From Muribaculaceae bacterium (lineage in GTDB: Bacteria > Bacteroidota > Bacteroidia > Bacteroidales > Muribaculaceae), in contig JAFTRI010000012.1 in assembly GCA_017462345.1 (NCBI GenBank), positions 1 through 41,932 of the forward strand: a stretch of DNA of 41,932 bases. Direction: 5' to 3'. The notes beneath the pieces were generated by a model. The model did no database searches, was not told the origin of the DNA, and saw only the letters and a program-made list of their open reading frames with translations. Numbering within the stretch: position 1 is the stretch's first letter; the number at the start of each line of letters is the position of its first letter. Below, in pieces: positions 20,367 to 29,419 of this stretch. The position numbers and the translations under genes are program-made.

Positions 20367-23300
20367 ATGAAAAAAAATCTTCTTAACCTGACAATCGTGG
20401 TATTCGCCATTCTGATGGCGATACCGGTACAGGCTGTGTCACCGAAGCGCGAGCACCGCTCGGCATGGGTGACGACATGCTGGGGTAACGGATGGCCCAC
20501 CGACCGAGGTACAACATCCACAGTGGCTGCATCACAGCAGGAGGAGGCCTCGACCTATCTTGACCTGATGCAGGAGAACGGTTTCAATGCCGTGTATCTG
20601 CAGGTCCGCGGAATGAGTGACGCGTTCTACAAATCAGACTATGAACCGTGGTCCTATTATATGACCGGAGACGCGAGCCGTTCGTCCGAACCGACATACG
20701 ACCCTCTTGAATTCTGGATTGAAGAGTGTCACAAGCGAGGTATGGAACTTTATGCGTGGATTAACCCTTACCGAATAGAGTCGGCTACAACCGGTTCTCC
20801 ATGGGATATAAATGCAACCGGTATCCGAAAGGATCACCCTTCCTGGGTAATGGTGAATGATGCCGGTTCAGCGAGTATACTGAATCCCGGTATCGAGGCG
20901 GTACAGGACTATATCGCGACAATAGTCAAGGATATCGTGACAAGATATGATGTAGACGGTGTCGTATTCGATGACTATTTCTATCTCCAAAACACCTCGA
21001 TGAACACTGATGCCACGCTGTACAGCAACTCCGGGTCATCGTTGTCACAGGCCGATTGGCGCCGCGAGAATGTGAACACAATGGTACGTAAGGTGTATGC
21101 CGCAATCCAGGAGACCAAGCCATACGTGAAATTCGGTATATCTCCGGCGGGTATGGCTCATAAATCAGCTTCAAAATATGGTGTGGATACAAGTCTGGTA
21201 AGTTCAATGAGTGACTGGCAGTACGACGGTATCTACAGTGACCCTCTTGCATGGTTGGCAGAAGCTATTGTCGACTTTATTTCTCCACAGATATATTGGA
21301 AGGTAGGAGCCACCACTAATCCATACGAAAAATGTTCCAAGTATTGGAGCGATGCTTGTGCCGATGTATTCAAACGTCACTTCTATTCAAGCCACTCCAT
21401 CTCGTTCTTAGCCACGGAGGGAAATACAACGGCCAACTGGGCGGAAGTGGCAGACCAGATACAGTGTAACCGTGACTATGATGGTCTCGATGCCCCGGGT
21501 TGCGTAATGTATGCTTCGGAAAATTTCACGGGGAAAAAGAATGAGGGTCTTGCCTCTTACCTGAAAGCGAACAAGTTTACCCAGATGGCATTGCAGCCCA
21601 AGATGTCATGGAAGAGCTCGACCGATCCGGGAAAGGTTACGGGTCTTGCCTTGTCAAGCTCGACCCTTTCATGGACGGGATATGACAACGTACGCTATGC
21701 CGTATATGCCGTGCCTACCGGTACGACTGTCGACGAGAGCGATGTTTCCTGCGAGTACCTTATAGGTAACCCGTACGAGACGAGCTATGACGTGTCGGGG
21801 TATACATCAGGCTACCGTCTCGGAGTGTCGGTGGTTGACCGTATGGGATATGAATATGCAGTGGCATGGCTCGGCGGAGATGAGGAAGAAACCGAGACAT
21901 TGGAACAGGTTACAATCAACACGCCTACCGACGGCTCGACCGTTACAGGCGAATTCAACTTCGGGTGGACTGCGATAAGCAATACCGACGTGACCTATAC
22001 GCTTGAGGTGTCGACGTCATCGACATTCTCAACCGTCGCATTCTCGGCAAGCACAACCGGGACATCATACGCTTCAAGCAATTTTGCCCTTGTGGAAGGG
22101 ACAACCTACTATTGGCGTGTAAAGGCATCCAAGACCGGATGTACAACCACCACATCGTGGATAGGCTCGTTCACTTACGGTACGACATCAAGCGGTGGCG
22201 GCAGTACAACTACCGATGTGGTAAAAGATCCTGCCAGTTACAGCAGCGTGGGCAGCTATTCGATAGAGAGCAAGTGGATCTATTCGGTCAATACAAACAA
22301 TTTCCCGTCGCAGCTCGGCGGAGACCAGCGCGGTATGGCGGCTCTTCACGGGAAGGTGTATGTGATACAACGTGATGCCACACTGCTTGTGTTTAACGGG
22401 GAAACCGGCGCATACGAGTCATCCATCACGCTGACCGGCGACTGCCTCACCTCATCGGACGGCACGTCACTCGGCTACAAGTGCCAGGACTTGTTTGTCG
22501 ACGGAGCAGGTAACCTGTGTGTAAGTAACATGACACTGAATGTCTCTACGACACCGTTGACCGTGTGTACAATCGACGTGTCGACCGGAGCTACAACACG
22601 AGTGTTCGAGGCTACGCACTCATCGGCCACCCGTATCGACTTTGCCGCCGCTTACGGTGACGTGACCACATCGGGAGGACAGATATGGGCCGCCGGCTCA
22701 AGCTCCAACTATGTGCTTCGCTGGACACGCGGTTCAAGTTCATGGACAGCCGCCTATACCACTGCCGATACCTACTATTCATCGGGAGCAACCACTGCCA
22801 CGAACAACAGTACAGCCCCGCGCATCATGCCGATTTCGACCACCCAGTTCATACTCGACGGACACAACTCGGCTCCGGCACTGCATACTTTCAACGCATC
22901 GGGGACATCGACATACGTAGACGGGTTCGGCAGTAATACAGATATTGCGCCGACAGCCGATAATTGGAACGGGACATGCACCGCAACGCTTGGCGGAATG
23001 CCCATATTCGTGTATGTTTCAGCTATCGCGCCCAATACGTTCACTATCGTGACCAACCCGTCAAACTTTGACTTTGCCGAGATGGAAGAGCTGTGGACCG
23101 TGCCTGAAAGCGGTTTAGGTTCGGCATCAAACAGCTATGTGACCTCCAAACCGGTAGCAGTGAGCAACAGTGACGGCTCGGTTACGCTCTATATCTACAC
23201 CCCGAATAACGGTATCGCCTGTTACCGGCTCACTTCATCGACGACAATACTCCCGACATTGGGGACTGTGACATTGACCAGCCCGACAGGCGGGGCAACC

Positions 23301-25220
23301 GTTGCCGACGGGTTCAATTTCTCATGGAGTGCTATATCAGGCGCGACCTATACGCTTGAGGTGTCGACATCATCGACATTCGCGAGCGGTGTGATGTCGG
23401 CAACAACCACGACCAACAGCTACCCGTCAAGCAATTTCACCCTTGCCGCCGGAACGACATACTATTGGCGCGTGAAAGCCGAGATGGACGGGTATACCGG
23501 CTCGACATCGGCCGCAGCATCTTTTGTCACTCCGCTTCCTGTCCTTGATACGGTGACGCTCAGCAGCCCTGTGGGCGGAGTAACCGTAAGTGACGGATTT
23601 GACTTTACATGGAGCTCGGTTACAGGTGCAACCTATACGCTTGAGGTGTCGACATTAGCTTCATTTGCAACGGTGATGTATTCGGCAACAACGACGACTG
23701 CAATGTATTCGTCGACCAACTTAGACCTTGCCGCCGGAACGACATACCACTGGCGAGTAAAGGCCGAAAAGAGCGGCTACCAGAGTTCGACATCGGCAAG
23801 TGCCACATTTGTCACTCCGCAGGCGACCGTAGATCCCGGTGAAGGGGATGAGGAAGAACCGAGCGAAAACCCCGACGGAGGAACGTATGCCAACAGTCAT
23901 GACCTGAAGATCGAGAACCTGTGGATCTACTCGGTAAATACGGGCAACTTCCCGTCGCAGCTCGGCGGAGACCAGCGCGGTATGGCCGCCTACAACGGAA
24001 ATGTGTACGTCAGTGAACGTATCTACAGCGAAGGTGCAGGATACCTGCTTGAGTTTGACGGTGCAACCGGAGAATATCTCCGCAAGATAACCCTCACCGG
24101 AGATTGTCTGGAACTCTCGAACGGCACATCGTTGGGCTACACGACCAATGACGTGTTTGTGGACGGTGGAGGCAACCTGTGCGTGAGCAACATGGTTTCT
24201 TCGTTCCATAGCGGAGGGCAGCTGACAATATGTACAGTGAACGTATCGACCGGAGCTACCACGCGGGTTTTCGAGTCGGCGATTGCATCCAACTATGCTT
24301 CAGGTACAAACAACGCAGTAGTGTCACGTCTTGACTACTGCCATGTGTATGGTGACTTGACCAAACCGGGAGCAAAGGTCTATGCCGCAACAGCCGGTAG
24401 CAGCTATAAAACTACGGGATGGCCACGGTATGACTACCGCAAGAGGGTTTATTGCTGGACTCTCGGCACGTCGGGCAGCTGGACGGCAGAATATGCCAAT
24501 GTAGACGGGTTCTATCTGTCAAGCGCAACATCGTTCGGTAACGCACCGCGTGTGCTGCCTATCGATGAGACAAGACTGTACATAGACGGAGCTGCGACTT
24601 ATCCCACGTTGTATGAGTTCAGTTCAGACGAAGTGACGTTGCTCGATGACTTCGGTTCAAATACCGGTATACGTCCGAACGGCATGCTGAGCGCGGGAAT
24701 GTGTACGGGAGAGGTTGCCGGGAAGCCTCTGTTCATATATGCATACGATGACAATGAAATAGATTTCCATGACTTTGCCATCGCATACAATCCGTCGGAC
24801 TTCGACTATGCCGACATGGAGATTCTGTGGATCGTGCCGCAGAATGGTCTCGGTAATCTTGGTCACGGTTATGTATCGTCAATTCCTGCAACGGTGAACA
24901 ATGCCGACGGCTCGATGACGTTGTATATCTATACCCCGAACAACGGTATTGCAGCGTACAAGATTTCGGATGCAACAGATACCGGTATCGAGGGTGCTGA
25001 AGCCGGAATCAGCGGCAAGCAGTATATCACGGTCAAGAACCGTGTGGCCCGTGTGTCGGTAACTGCACGCAAGATCGAGGTGTTCTCGGCTTCGGGTGCG
25101 CTTGTCGCAACAGCCGGCAATACCGATTCAATTGATCTGTCGGCTCTCGCTGACGGCGTGTATGTGATCAATGCTGTCACTGACGGCTGCTCGATTGCTG
25201 AGCGTGTTGTGCTCAAGTAG
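20367..25220 (+). CDS. Giant secreted GHL10-domain protein B
   Basis: This 1617-residue protein has a signal peptide of about 24 residues. The GHL10 domain spans about 27-345 (KREHRSAWVTTCW at the start; FDDYF at 201-205). An FN3-like module lies at about 513-603, a propeller-like module at 631-955, two nearly identical FN3-like modules at 962-1055 and 1058-1150, and a second propeller-like module at 1172-1535. The T9SS-type C-terminus is at about 1545-1617 (ending ERVVLK). It is clearly a paralogue of protein A, with the same parts in a slightly different order. No promoter is seen in the 27-base gap. A likely role is binding and cutting an extracellular glycan at or beyond the cell surface; this is inference. 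Confidence 0.85.
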   Translation: MKKNLLNLTIVVFAILMAIPVQAVSPKREHRSAWVTTCWGNGWPTDRGTTSTVAASQQEEASTYLDLMQENGFNAVYLQVRGMSDAFYKSDYEPWSYYMTGDASRSSEPTYDPLEFWIEECHKRGMELYAWINPYRIESATTGSPWDINATGIRKDHPSWVMVNDAGSASILNPGIEAVQDYIATIVKDIVTRYDVDGVVFDDYFYLQNTSMNTDATLYSNSGSSLSQADWRRENVNTMVRKVYAAIQETKPYVKFGISPAGMAHKSASKYGVDTSLVSSMSDWQYDGIYSDPLAWLAEAIVDFISPQIYWKVGATTNPYEKCSKYWSDACADVFKRHFYSSHSISFLATEGNTTANWAEVADQIQCNRDYDGLDAPGCVMYASENFTGKKNEGLASYLKANKFTQMALQPKMSWKSSTDPGKVTGLALSSSTLSWTGYDNVRYAVYAVPTGTTVDESDVSCEYLIGNPYETSYDVSGYTSGYRLGVSVVDRMGYEYAVAWLGGDEEETETLEQVTINTPTDGSTVTGEFNFGWTAISNTDVTYTLEVSTSSTFSTVAFSASTTGTSYASSNFALVEGTTYYWRVKASKTGCTTTTSWIGSFTYGTTSSGGGSTTTDVVKDPASYSSVGSYSIESKWIYSVNTNNFPSQLGGDQRGMAALHGKVYVIQRDATLLVFNGETGAYESSITLTGDCLTSSDGTSLGYKCQDLFVDGAGNLCVSNMTLNVSTTPLTVCTIDVSTGATTRVFEATHSSATRIDFAAAYGDVTTSGGQIWAAGSSSNYVLRWTRGSSSWTAAYTTADTYYSSGATTATNNSTAPRIMPISTTQFILDGHNSAPALHTFNASGTSTYVDGFGSNTDIAPTADNWNGTCTATLGGMPIFVYVSAIAPNTFTIVTNPSNFDFAEMEELWTVPESGLGSASNSYVTSKPVAVSNSDGSVTLYIYTPNNGIACYRLTSSTTILPTLGTVTLTSPTGGATVADGFNFSWSAISGATYTLEVSTSSTFASGVMSATTTTNSYPSSNFTLAAGTTYYWRVKAEMDGYTGSTSAAASFVTPLPVLDTVTLSSPVGGVTVSDGFDFTWSSVTGATYTLEVSTLASFATVMYSATTTTAMYSSTNLDLAAGTTYHWRVKAEKSGYQSSTSASATFVTPQATVDPGEGDEEEPSENPDGGTYANSHDLKIENLWIYSVNTGNFPSQLGGDQRGMAAYNGNVYVSERIYSEGAGYLLEFDGATGEYLRKITLTGDCLELSNGTSLGYTTNDVFVDGGGNLCVSNMVSSFHSGGQLTICTVNVSTGATTRVFESAIASNYASGTNNAVVSRLDYCHVYGDLTKPGAKVYAATAGSSYKTTGWPRYDYRKRVYCWTLGTSGSWTAEYANVDGFYLSSATSFGNAPRVLPIDETRLYIDGAATYPTLYEFSSDEVTLLDDFGSNTGIRPNGMLSAGMCTGEVAGKPLFIYAYDDNEIDFHDFAIAYNPSDFDYADMEILWIVPQNGLGNLGHGYVSSIPATVNNADGSMTLYIYTPNNGIAAYKISDATDTGIEGAEAGISGKQYITVKNRVARVSVTARKIEVFSASGALVATAGNTDSIDLSALADGVYVINAVTDGCSIAERVVLK

Positions 25221-25253
25221 TGTCAATATCTAATCCTCATTTATAATGTGATG

Positions 25254-25287
25254 GAGGCTGCCGGCATCAGTGCCGGCAGCCTCTTTT
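25254..25287 (+). terminator. Intrinsic terminator after GHL10 protein B
   Basis: A 13-bp perfect stem (25254-25266 with 25271-25283), a TCAG tetraloop and four T follow the stop codon by 33 bases. It ends the two-gene GHL10 transcript. Confidence 0.9.
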
Positions 25288-25293
25288 AGTGTC

Positions 25294-25365
25294 GGAGACC
25301 CCCTCAATCACAGTGTGACAGGTCGAGAGCCTCGACGCGCAACCTGCGAAGGGGAGCAGTTGGGG
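25294..25365. repeat. Decayed copy of the palindromic intergenic repeat
   Basis: The segment begins with the same GGAGACCCCCTCA start as unit A, then diverges (CACAGTGTGACAGGTCGAGAG) and ends with GAAGGGGAGCAGTT. It looks like an eroded or variant member of the family. As with the other arrays, it lies directly after a terminator. Confidence 0.6.
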
Positions 25366-25384
25366 AGAGTTTTGTCGGGATTTT

Positions 25385-25416
25385 TTTGGATTATCAGATG
25401 AGTAGCCGTATCTTTG
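25385..25416 (+). promoter_or_regulatory. Promoter of the YitT-family gene
   Basis: TTTG (25385-25388), a 20-base spacer and TATCTTTG (25409-25416) match the Bacteroidota consensus. The start codon lies 25 bases further on. Confidence 0.8.
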
Positions 25417-25440
25417 GAAACGTAAAACAATATTGTTATT

Positions 25441-26388
25441 ATGTCCTCTTTTGAGAAACAGTTATGGCTCAGTACCAAGGATTATGTGTTTATAATTCTT
25501 GGAATCGCGCTCTATGCGTTCGGTTTCACTGCGTTCATCTATCCGAATCATGTGGTTATCGGGGGGTTGACTGGTATAGGTACGATTGTCGACTATACAA
25601 CTGGAATCCCTGTGGCCATCACCCAGTATGTGCTGAACCTGGTGTTGCTCGCAGTGGCTTATAAGGTTGTCGGCAAGACGTTTGTGATTCGTACCATATT
25701 CGGGGCAACGGCAATATCGTTGCTGATAGGGGTATTCCAGCCGATAAAGATGTCATTGTTTGGCGCGGCTCCGCTGTTGCACGGCGATCCGTTCATAAGC
25801 GTGGTATTAGGCGGATTGTGCTGCGGAGTGGGTATCGGGATGGCGTTTACCCATAACGGAAGCACAGGCGGAACGGATATTGTGGCGGCTATGGTGTCGA
25901 AACACACGAATGTGAGTGTGGGACGCACGATGCTGTACACTGACTTTGTGATAATCTCGTCGTCGATTTTCATCGAAGGTAGCTCGATAGAGACGATAAC
26001 CTACGGTTTTGTTGTGCTTTTCCTCGCATCGTGGACGGCAGACCAGATTATAAATACCAACCGTCAGGCCGTGCAGTTCACGATATTCTCCCCATATTGG
26101 GAGGAGATTGCAACGGCGATCAATAATGAGGCTAACCGCGGATGCACGGTGATTGAGGGAACGGGGTGGTACAGCAAGCAGAGTGTTAAGGTGCTGCTGG
26201 TGATGTGCCGTAAGATAGAGTCGGTGACCATTTTCCGTATCATCAAGTCGATAGACAAGGATGCGTTCATAACGCAGGCTAATGTGAACGGGGTTTACGG
26301 GAAGGGCTTTGACGAACTTAAGATGAAGATGAAACCGAAGACCCGCCAAGATAATGCTGATGATAGTGAGACGGTAAAGCGCGGTTAA
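25441..26388 (+). CDS. YitT-family membrane protein (DUF161/DUF2179)
   Basis: This 315-residue integral membrane protein has about five to six hydrophobic spans in residues 13-210. Conserved YitT-type stretches are GGLTGIGTIVDYTTGIP (about 42-58) and THNGSTGGTDIVA (about 137-149). The C-terminal soluble domain, about 225-285 (GCTVIEGTGWYS onward), is the DUF2179 domain. The family is widespread and has been proposed to act in transport, but no substrate is established. The gene has its own promoter and a 115-base gap follows before the outer-membrane protein genes. Confidence 0.9.
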   Translation: MSSFEKQLWLSTKDYVFIILGIALYAFGFTAFIYPNHVVIGGLTGIGTIVDYTTGIPVAITQYVLNLVLLAVAYKVVGKTFVIRTIFGATAISLLIGVFQPIKMSLFGAAPLLHGDPFISVVLGGLCCGVGIGMAFTHNGSTGGTDIVAAMVSKHTNVSVGRTMLYTDFVIISSSIFIEGSSIETITYGFVVLFLASWTADQIINTNRQAVQFTIFSPYWEEIATAINNEANRGCTVIEGTGWYSKQSVKVLLVMCRKIESVTIFRIIKSIDKDAFITQANVNGVYGKGFDELKMKMKPKTRQDNADDSETVKRG

Positions 26389-26503
26389 AGGTTATTCGTA
26401 ATGTCGCAAAATCTGTTCGATTTGATGTATGCGGTGGCGCAGTGTTATGAAAATACGGATTAAAATCGTTATTTTGCAGTCTGTTGCTATTTAAAAAGTG
26501 AAA

Positions 26504-27253
26504 ATGAAAAGATGTCCGATACTGATAATTCTTGTTGCAGTCATGGCTGTCAAGGCGATGGCCGGCGAAAAACCGTTCTTTGATACCACGCGAAGCGATG
26601 ACTTTATCGAGGTGGAACTCCATGCGATGGTGGGGGCTACAACGGTGGGGGAGAATTATGCCGATTGTATAGATGCCCTTAACGAGTTGCATGTAACTCC
26701 GGGCTGCGGTATCGGGTTAGGCGCGTCGGTGAGGTTTGTCATACGTGATTTTCTCGCGTTGGGTACGCAGATGGATTTCCGTATCAACAACAGCCGCTAT
26801 GACATGACGCTGGTGACTCCGTCGGAACGAATGAGTACCGTCTATCTGAGCAATCATTCCTATGACGTGAATCTTCCCATATTCATGTCATTCCGTTTCA
26901 ATGTCGCCGATAATGTCAGGTGGTATGCGGATGGCGGTGTGTTCTTTGCGTTGGGTTTCGGGGGGTATCAGAAGGCCGATATCTATAATACCTACAATAA
27001 CAGCCTCGGCCAGATGGTGACTTCGCATGTCCATGAGAAGCATGAATATTTCCGGGACGAGTTCCCCGTGATCCATAATGTCGCAGACTTTGACATAGGG
27101 TTGCATTTCGCAACCGGGCTTGTGTTTAACCGTCATTATACGGCCGGGGTGGCAATGCAGATAGGCTTGCGTGATCTTGCCGACGACACTCCGGTGTTTG
27201 CTCCTGAAATGCGTAACCGTTCCTGCATGTTGAAAATAGGATATATTTTTTAG
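26504..27253 (+). CDS. Outer-membrane beta-barrel protein (PorT/OMP_b-brl type), first of pair
   Basis: This 249-residue protein has a short signal peptide (about 1-21, ending KAMAG). The rest alternates polar and hydrophobic residues as in small outer-membrane beta-barrels. It ends in aromatic MLKIGYIF, a typical barrel C-terminus for BamA insertion. An in-frame GTG two codons upstream (26498) is also possible and would make the start MKMKR, like the next gene. The two genes share layout (an LPIFMSFR or IPLVMSFR strand, a FALGFGG or FQFGLGG strand), so they are distant tandem duplicates. The gap between them is 16 bases. Ligand or function is unknown. Confidence 0.8.
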   Translation: MKRCPILIILVAVMAVKAMAGEKPFFDTTRSDDFIEVELHAMVGATTVGENYADCIDALNELHVTPGCGIGLGASVRFVIRDFLALGTQMDFRINNSRYDMTLVTPSERMSTVYLSNHSYDVNLPIFMSFRFNVADNVRWYADGGVFFALGFGGYQKADIYNTYNNSLGQMVTSHVHEKHEYFRDEFPVIHNVADFDIGLHFATGLVFNRHYTAGVAMQIGLRDLADDTPVFAPEMRNRSCMLKIGYIF

Positions 27254-27269
27254 AAACGAATAAACTGGT

Positions 27270-28040
27270 ATGAAAATGAAAAGAATATTGTGGGCGGTTG
27301 CCTTGATGCTTGTAGCCGCTGTTCCCGAATCAAAGGCGATAGAGCTTGATACGGGAAATCCTGAAAAGCCGTTTGCCCTGGGAGTACGTGTAGGTGCGAA
27401 CTGTTCCAATCTGTCAAACAACTATACGTCATCAATGTATAACGTGACGTCGTCAGATAACCAGTGGAAGGCCGGCTTTATGGCCGGTGTGGTGTTTGAC
27501 CTTAATATCAAGAAATATCTTGTGCTGCAACCGGGTTTCTTTTTTGAGACGCGTGCCAATGACTACCGGTTGACGATGGTTGACAGGGATATGCCGTCGG
27601 TAACGGATGTCAATGGCAGTTATTCAAGTACTTATTTCAAGATCCCGTTGGTGATGTCGTTCCGTCTGCAATTTACTCCCAAGGTGGAGTGGCAGGTTGA
27701 TTTCGGCCCTTATTTCCAGTTCGGTCTCGGCGGAAGCGAGAAGTTCAATGTGTACTCCCTGTCAGCTCCCGAGAGAACGGATGATGCGGGATTCCCCTAT
27801 GTGGAGGTCAATACGGTAGACGGACGATACAAGCGTGACTATTTCGGCGGTGACGGCTTTGTTCGCGACTATGACTGGGGTTTCAAGATGGGAACCGGAA
27901 TGCTGCTGATGGAGCATTACTATGTGGGTATCCACTATGAGGCCGGTTGCCGTAATGTCATGAAGCCGGTAGAGGGTTCACGCCGTGATGTCAACGGTCA
28001 CAACAAGGCGTGGGATTTTACTGTGGGGTATGTGTTCTAA
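27270..28040 (+). CDS. Outer-membrane beta-barrel protein (PorT/OMP_b-brl type), second of pair
   Basis: This 256-residue protein has a signal peptide of about 23 residues (cleavage near ESKA). It resembles the PorT-family outer-membrane beta-barrel group (PF13568): FALGVRVGANCSNL at the start, GFMAGVVFDLNIKKYLVLQPGFFFE in the middle, and a final aromatic strand ending TVGYVF. It follows the first barrel gene by 16 bases and should share its transcript. Its stop codon lies only four bases from the stop codon of the opposing phosphatase gene. PorT-like proteins include T9SS accessory factors, but this one is too generic to assign to that role. Confidence 0.8.
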   Translation: MKMKRILWAVALMLVAAVPESKAIELDTGNPEKPFALGVRVGANCSNLSNNYTSSMYNVTSSDNQWKAGFMAGVVFDLNIKKYLVLQPGFFFETRANDYRLTMVDRDMPSVTDVNGSYSSTYFKIPLVMSFRLQFTPKVEWQVDFGPYFQFGLGGSEKFNVYSLSAPERTDDAGFPYVEVNTVDGRYKRDYFGGDGFVRDYDWGFKMGTGMLLMEHYYVGIHYEAGCRNVMKPVEGSRRDVNGHNKAWDFTVGYVF

Positions 28041-28044
28041 ACGA

Positions 28045-28815
28045 TTATGAGACGAGTTGGCGCAGGCGGTCGTGGATGACCGGTGTCCCTGCGACAATCG
28101 AGATATTGCGGTCGGAGCGGAATCGGGAACATTCTGCTCCGGCTTCTTTCAGTATGAGCATTGCGGCACTCACGTCCCACAGGTGCAGGTTGGTTTCCCA
28201 ATAACCGTCAAGGAATCCGGCTGCGATGTAGCACAGGTCGAGCGATGCCGCACCAAGGGAACGGAGCCCGCGCACGAGAGGCATGACTCGAGCGATGTTG
28301 TCGAGGTTGGATGCTTCCGCCCCGGAGGCTTTGTCGACCGGATAGCCTGTCGAGATGACCGCGCCGGCGATGTCGGTCTTGGCTGAGTGCCTGACGGGAG
28401 AACCGTTAAGGAATGCGCCCTGACCTTTTACGGCATGGAACAGCTCGTTGATGTAGGGGGCGAACACGACTCCGGCAATAGTCTCTCCGTGATGTTCAAT
28501 GCCTATCGATACGGCAAACCCCGGCAGTCCTGCGCTGAAATTGGTGGTGCCGTCAAGGGGGTCTATGACCCAACGGTATTCGTTGCCGTGACGTATGTCT
28601 CCCGATTCTTCCGTGAGGATGGAGTGGGATGGGTATGCGTCAAGAATGCGGCCGATAAGCAACCGCTCTGAGGCTTTGTCGGCAGCGGTCACGATGTCGC
28701 TGTCGTTGAGCTTGGTCCGGATGTCAAGGTTGTTGCCCCTGAAATAGTGCAACTGAACAGCTCCGGCCTCGCGCGCCCATGAAATGGCGTTGAGTAGAAG
28801 CGTGTTGTAAAACAT
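28045..28815 (-). CDS. Inositol monophosphatase family protein
   Basis: This 256-residue magnesium-dependent phosphatase belongs to the IMPase/SuhB/CysQ superfamily. All metal-site motifs are present: E70 in LTEESGD, DPLDGTTNF at residues 85-93 (D85, D88), and WDVSAAM at about 213-219 (D214). Family members act on inositol phosphates, PAP/PAPS or related sugar phosphates. I cannot choose between SuhB-like and CysQ-like activity from sequence alone. It lies downstream of the Lrp-type regulator by 32 bases on the same strand, so the two are probably co-transcribed. Confidence 0.9.
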   Translation of the reverse strand: MFYNTLLLNAISWAREAGAVQLHYFRGNNLDIRTKLNDSDIVTAADKASERLLIGRILDAYPSHSILTEESGDIRHGNEYRWVIDPLDGTTNFSAGLPGFAVSIGIEHHGETIAGVVFAPYINELFHAVKGQGAFLNGSPVRHSAKTDIAGAVISTGYPVDKASGAEASNLDNIARVMPLVRGLRSLGAASLDLCYIAAGFLDGYWETNLHLWDVSAAMLILKEAGAECSRFRSDRNISIVAGTPVIHDRLRQLVS

Positions 28816-28847
28816 TTTGGTTATGAGTCAGATGAATTTAATGATTT

Positions 28848-29318
28848 CTAATCGTTGGGCATCATAATGGGTATTTGCCGCTTGAATACCTCCTTGAACG
28901 AGATGAGGGATTCGGTGCGGGCTAACCCCAACTGCTGCAGACGGTTGTGGATGATGTGCAACAGATGGTCGTTGTTGTGGGCATACAGTTTTATGAACAT
29001 GTCATATTGCCCTGTAGTGAAGTAGCATTCAACCACTTCGGGTATTTTCTTCAATTCCTCAACCACGTGGTCAAAGTCGGAGGGGTCTTTCAGAAAGAAA
29101 CCGATGTAGGCACATGTCTCATATCCTACCGCTGCCGGGTCAATGAGCGATTCCGAGCCTTTGATTACGCCCGCGGCTGTAAGTTTCTGAATGCGCTGAT
29201 GTATTGCCGCACCTGAGACATTGCATTCGCGTGCGATTTCAAGGAAAGGCTTGCGTGCGCTGGATGAGAGCATTTGCAGGATTCTGATGTCTAAAGAGTC
29301 AAGTTGTGGTCGTCCCAT
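28848..29318 (-). CDS. Lrp/AsnC-family transcriptional regulator
   Basis: This 156-residue protein has an N-terminal winged helix-turn-helix (about residues 5-62, LDSLDIRILQML ... VSGAAIHQRIQKL) and a C-terminal RAM ligand-binding domain (about 68-145, with FTTGQYDMFIKLYA). Lrp/AsnC regulators form octamers that bind amino acids and control amino-acid metabolism genes. It starts in the 105-base gap shared with the divergent GNAT gene and may control that gene, the phosphatase behind it, and itself. Targets are not shown by the sequence. Confidence 0.93.
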   Translation of the reverse strand: MGRPQLDSLDIRILQMLSSSARKPFLEIARECNVSGAAIHQRIQKLTAAGVIKGSESLIDPAAVGYETCAYIGFFLKDPSDFDHVVEELKKIPEVVECYFTTGQYDMFIKLYAHNNDHLLHIIHNRLQQLGLARTESLISFKEVFKRQIPIMMPND

Positions 29319-29348
29319 GGAATTGATATTGTTTTATAATTATATACG

Positions 29349-29356
29349 CAAAGGTA
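29349..29356 (-). promoter_or_regulatory. -7 box for the Lrp/AsnC gene
   Basis: Read on the - strand this is TACCTTTG, matching TAnnTTTG, about 31 bases before the ATG. A -33 element is not clear in the AT-rich sequence upstream. Confidence 0.6.
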
Positions 29357-29411
29357 TAAAAAATTGTTTTTGAATGAATAAAAATAAAGTTATACATTAC
29401 ATTTTTTATGG

Positions 29412-29419
29412 TATATTTG
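29412..29419 (+). promoter_or_regulatory. -7 box directly before the GNAT gene
   Basis: TATATTTG matches TAnnTTTG perfectly. Its last base is only five bases before the GTG taken as the start codon, so transcription would start on or beside the codon. No clear TTTG lies 19-21 bases upstream. Confidence 0.55.
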
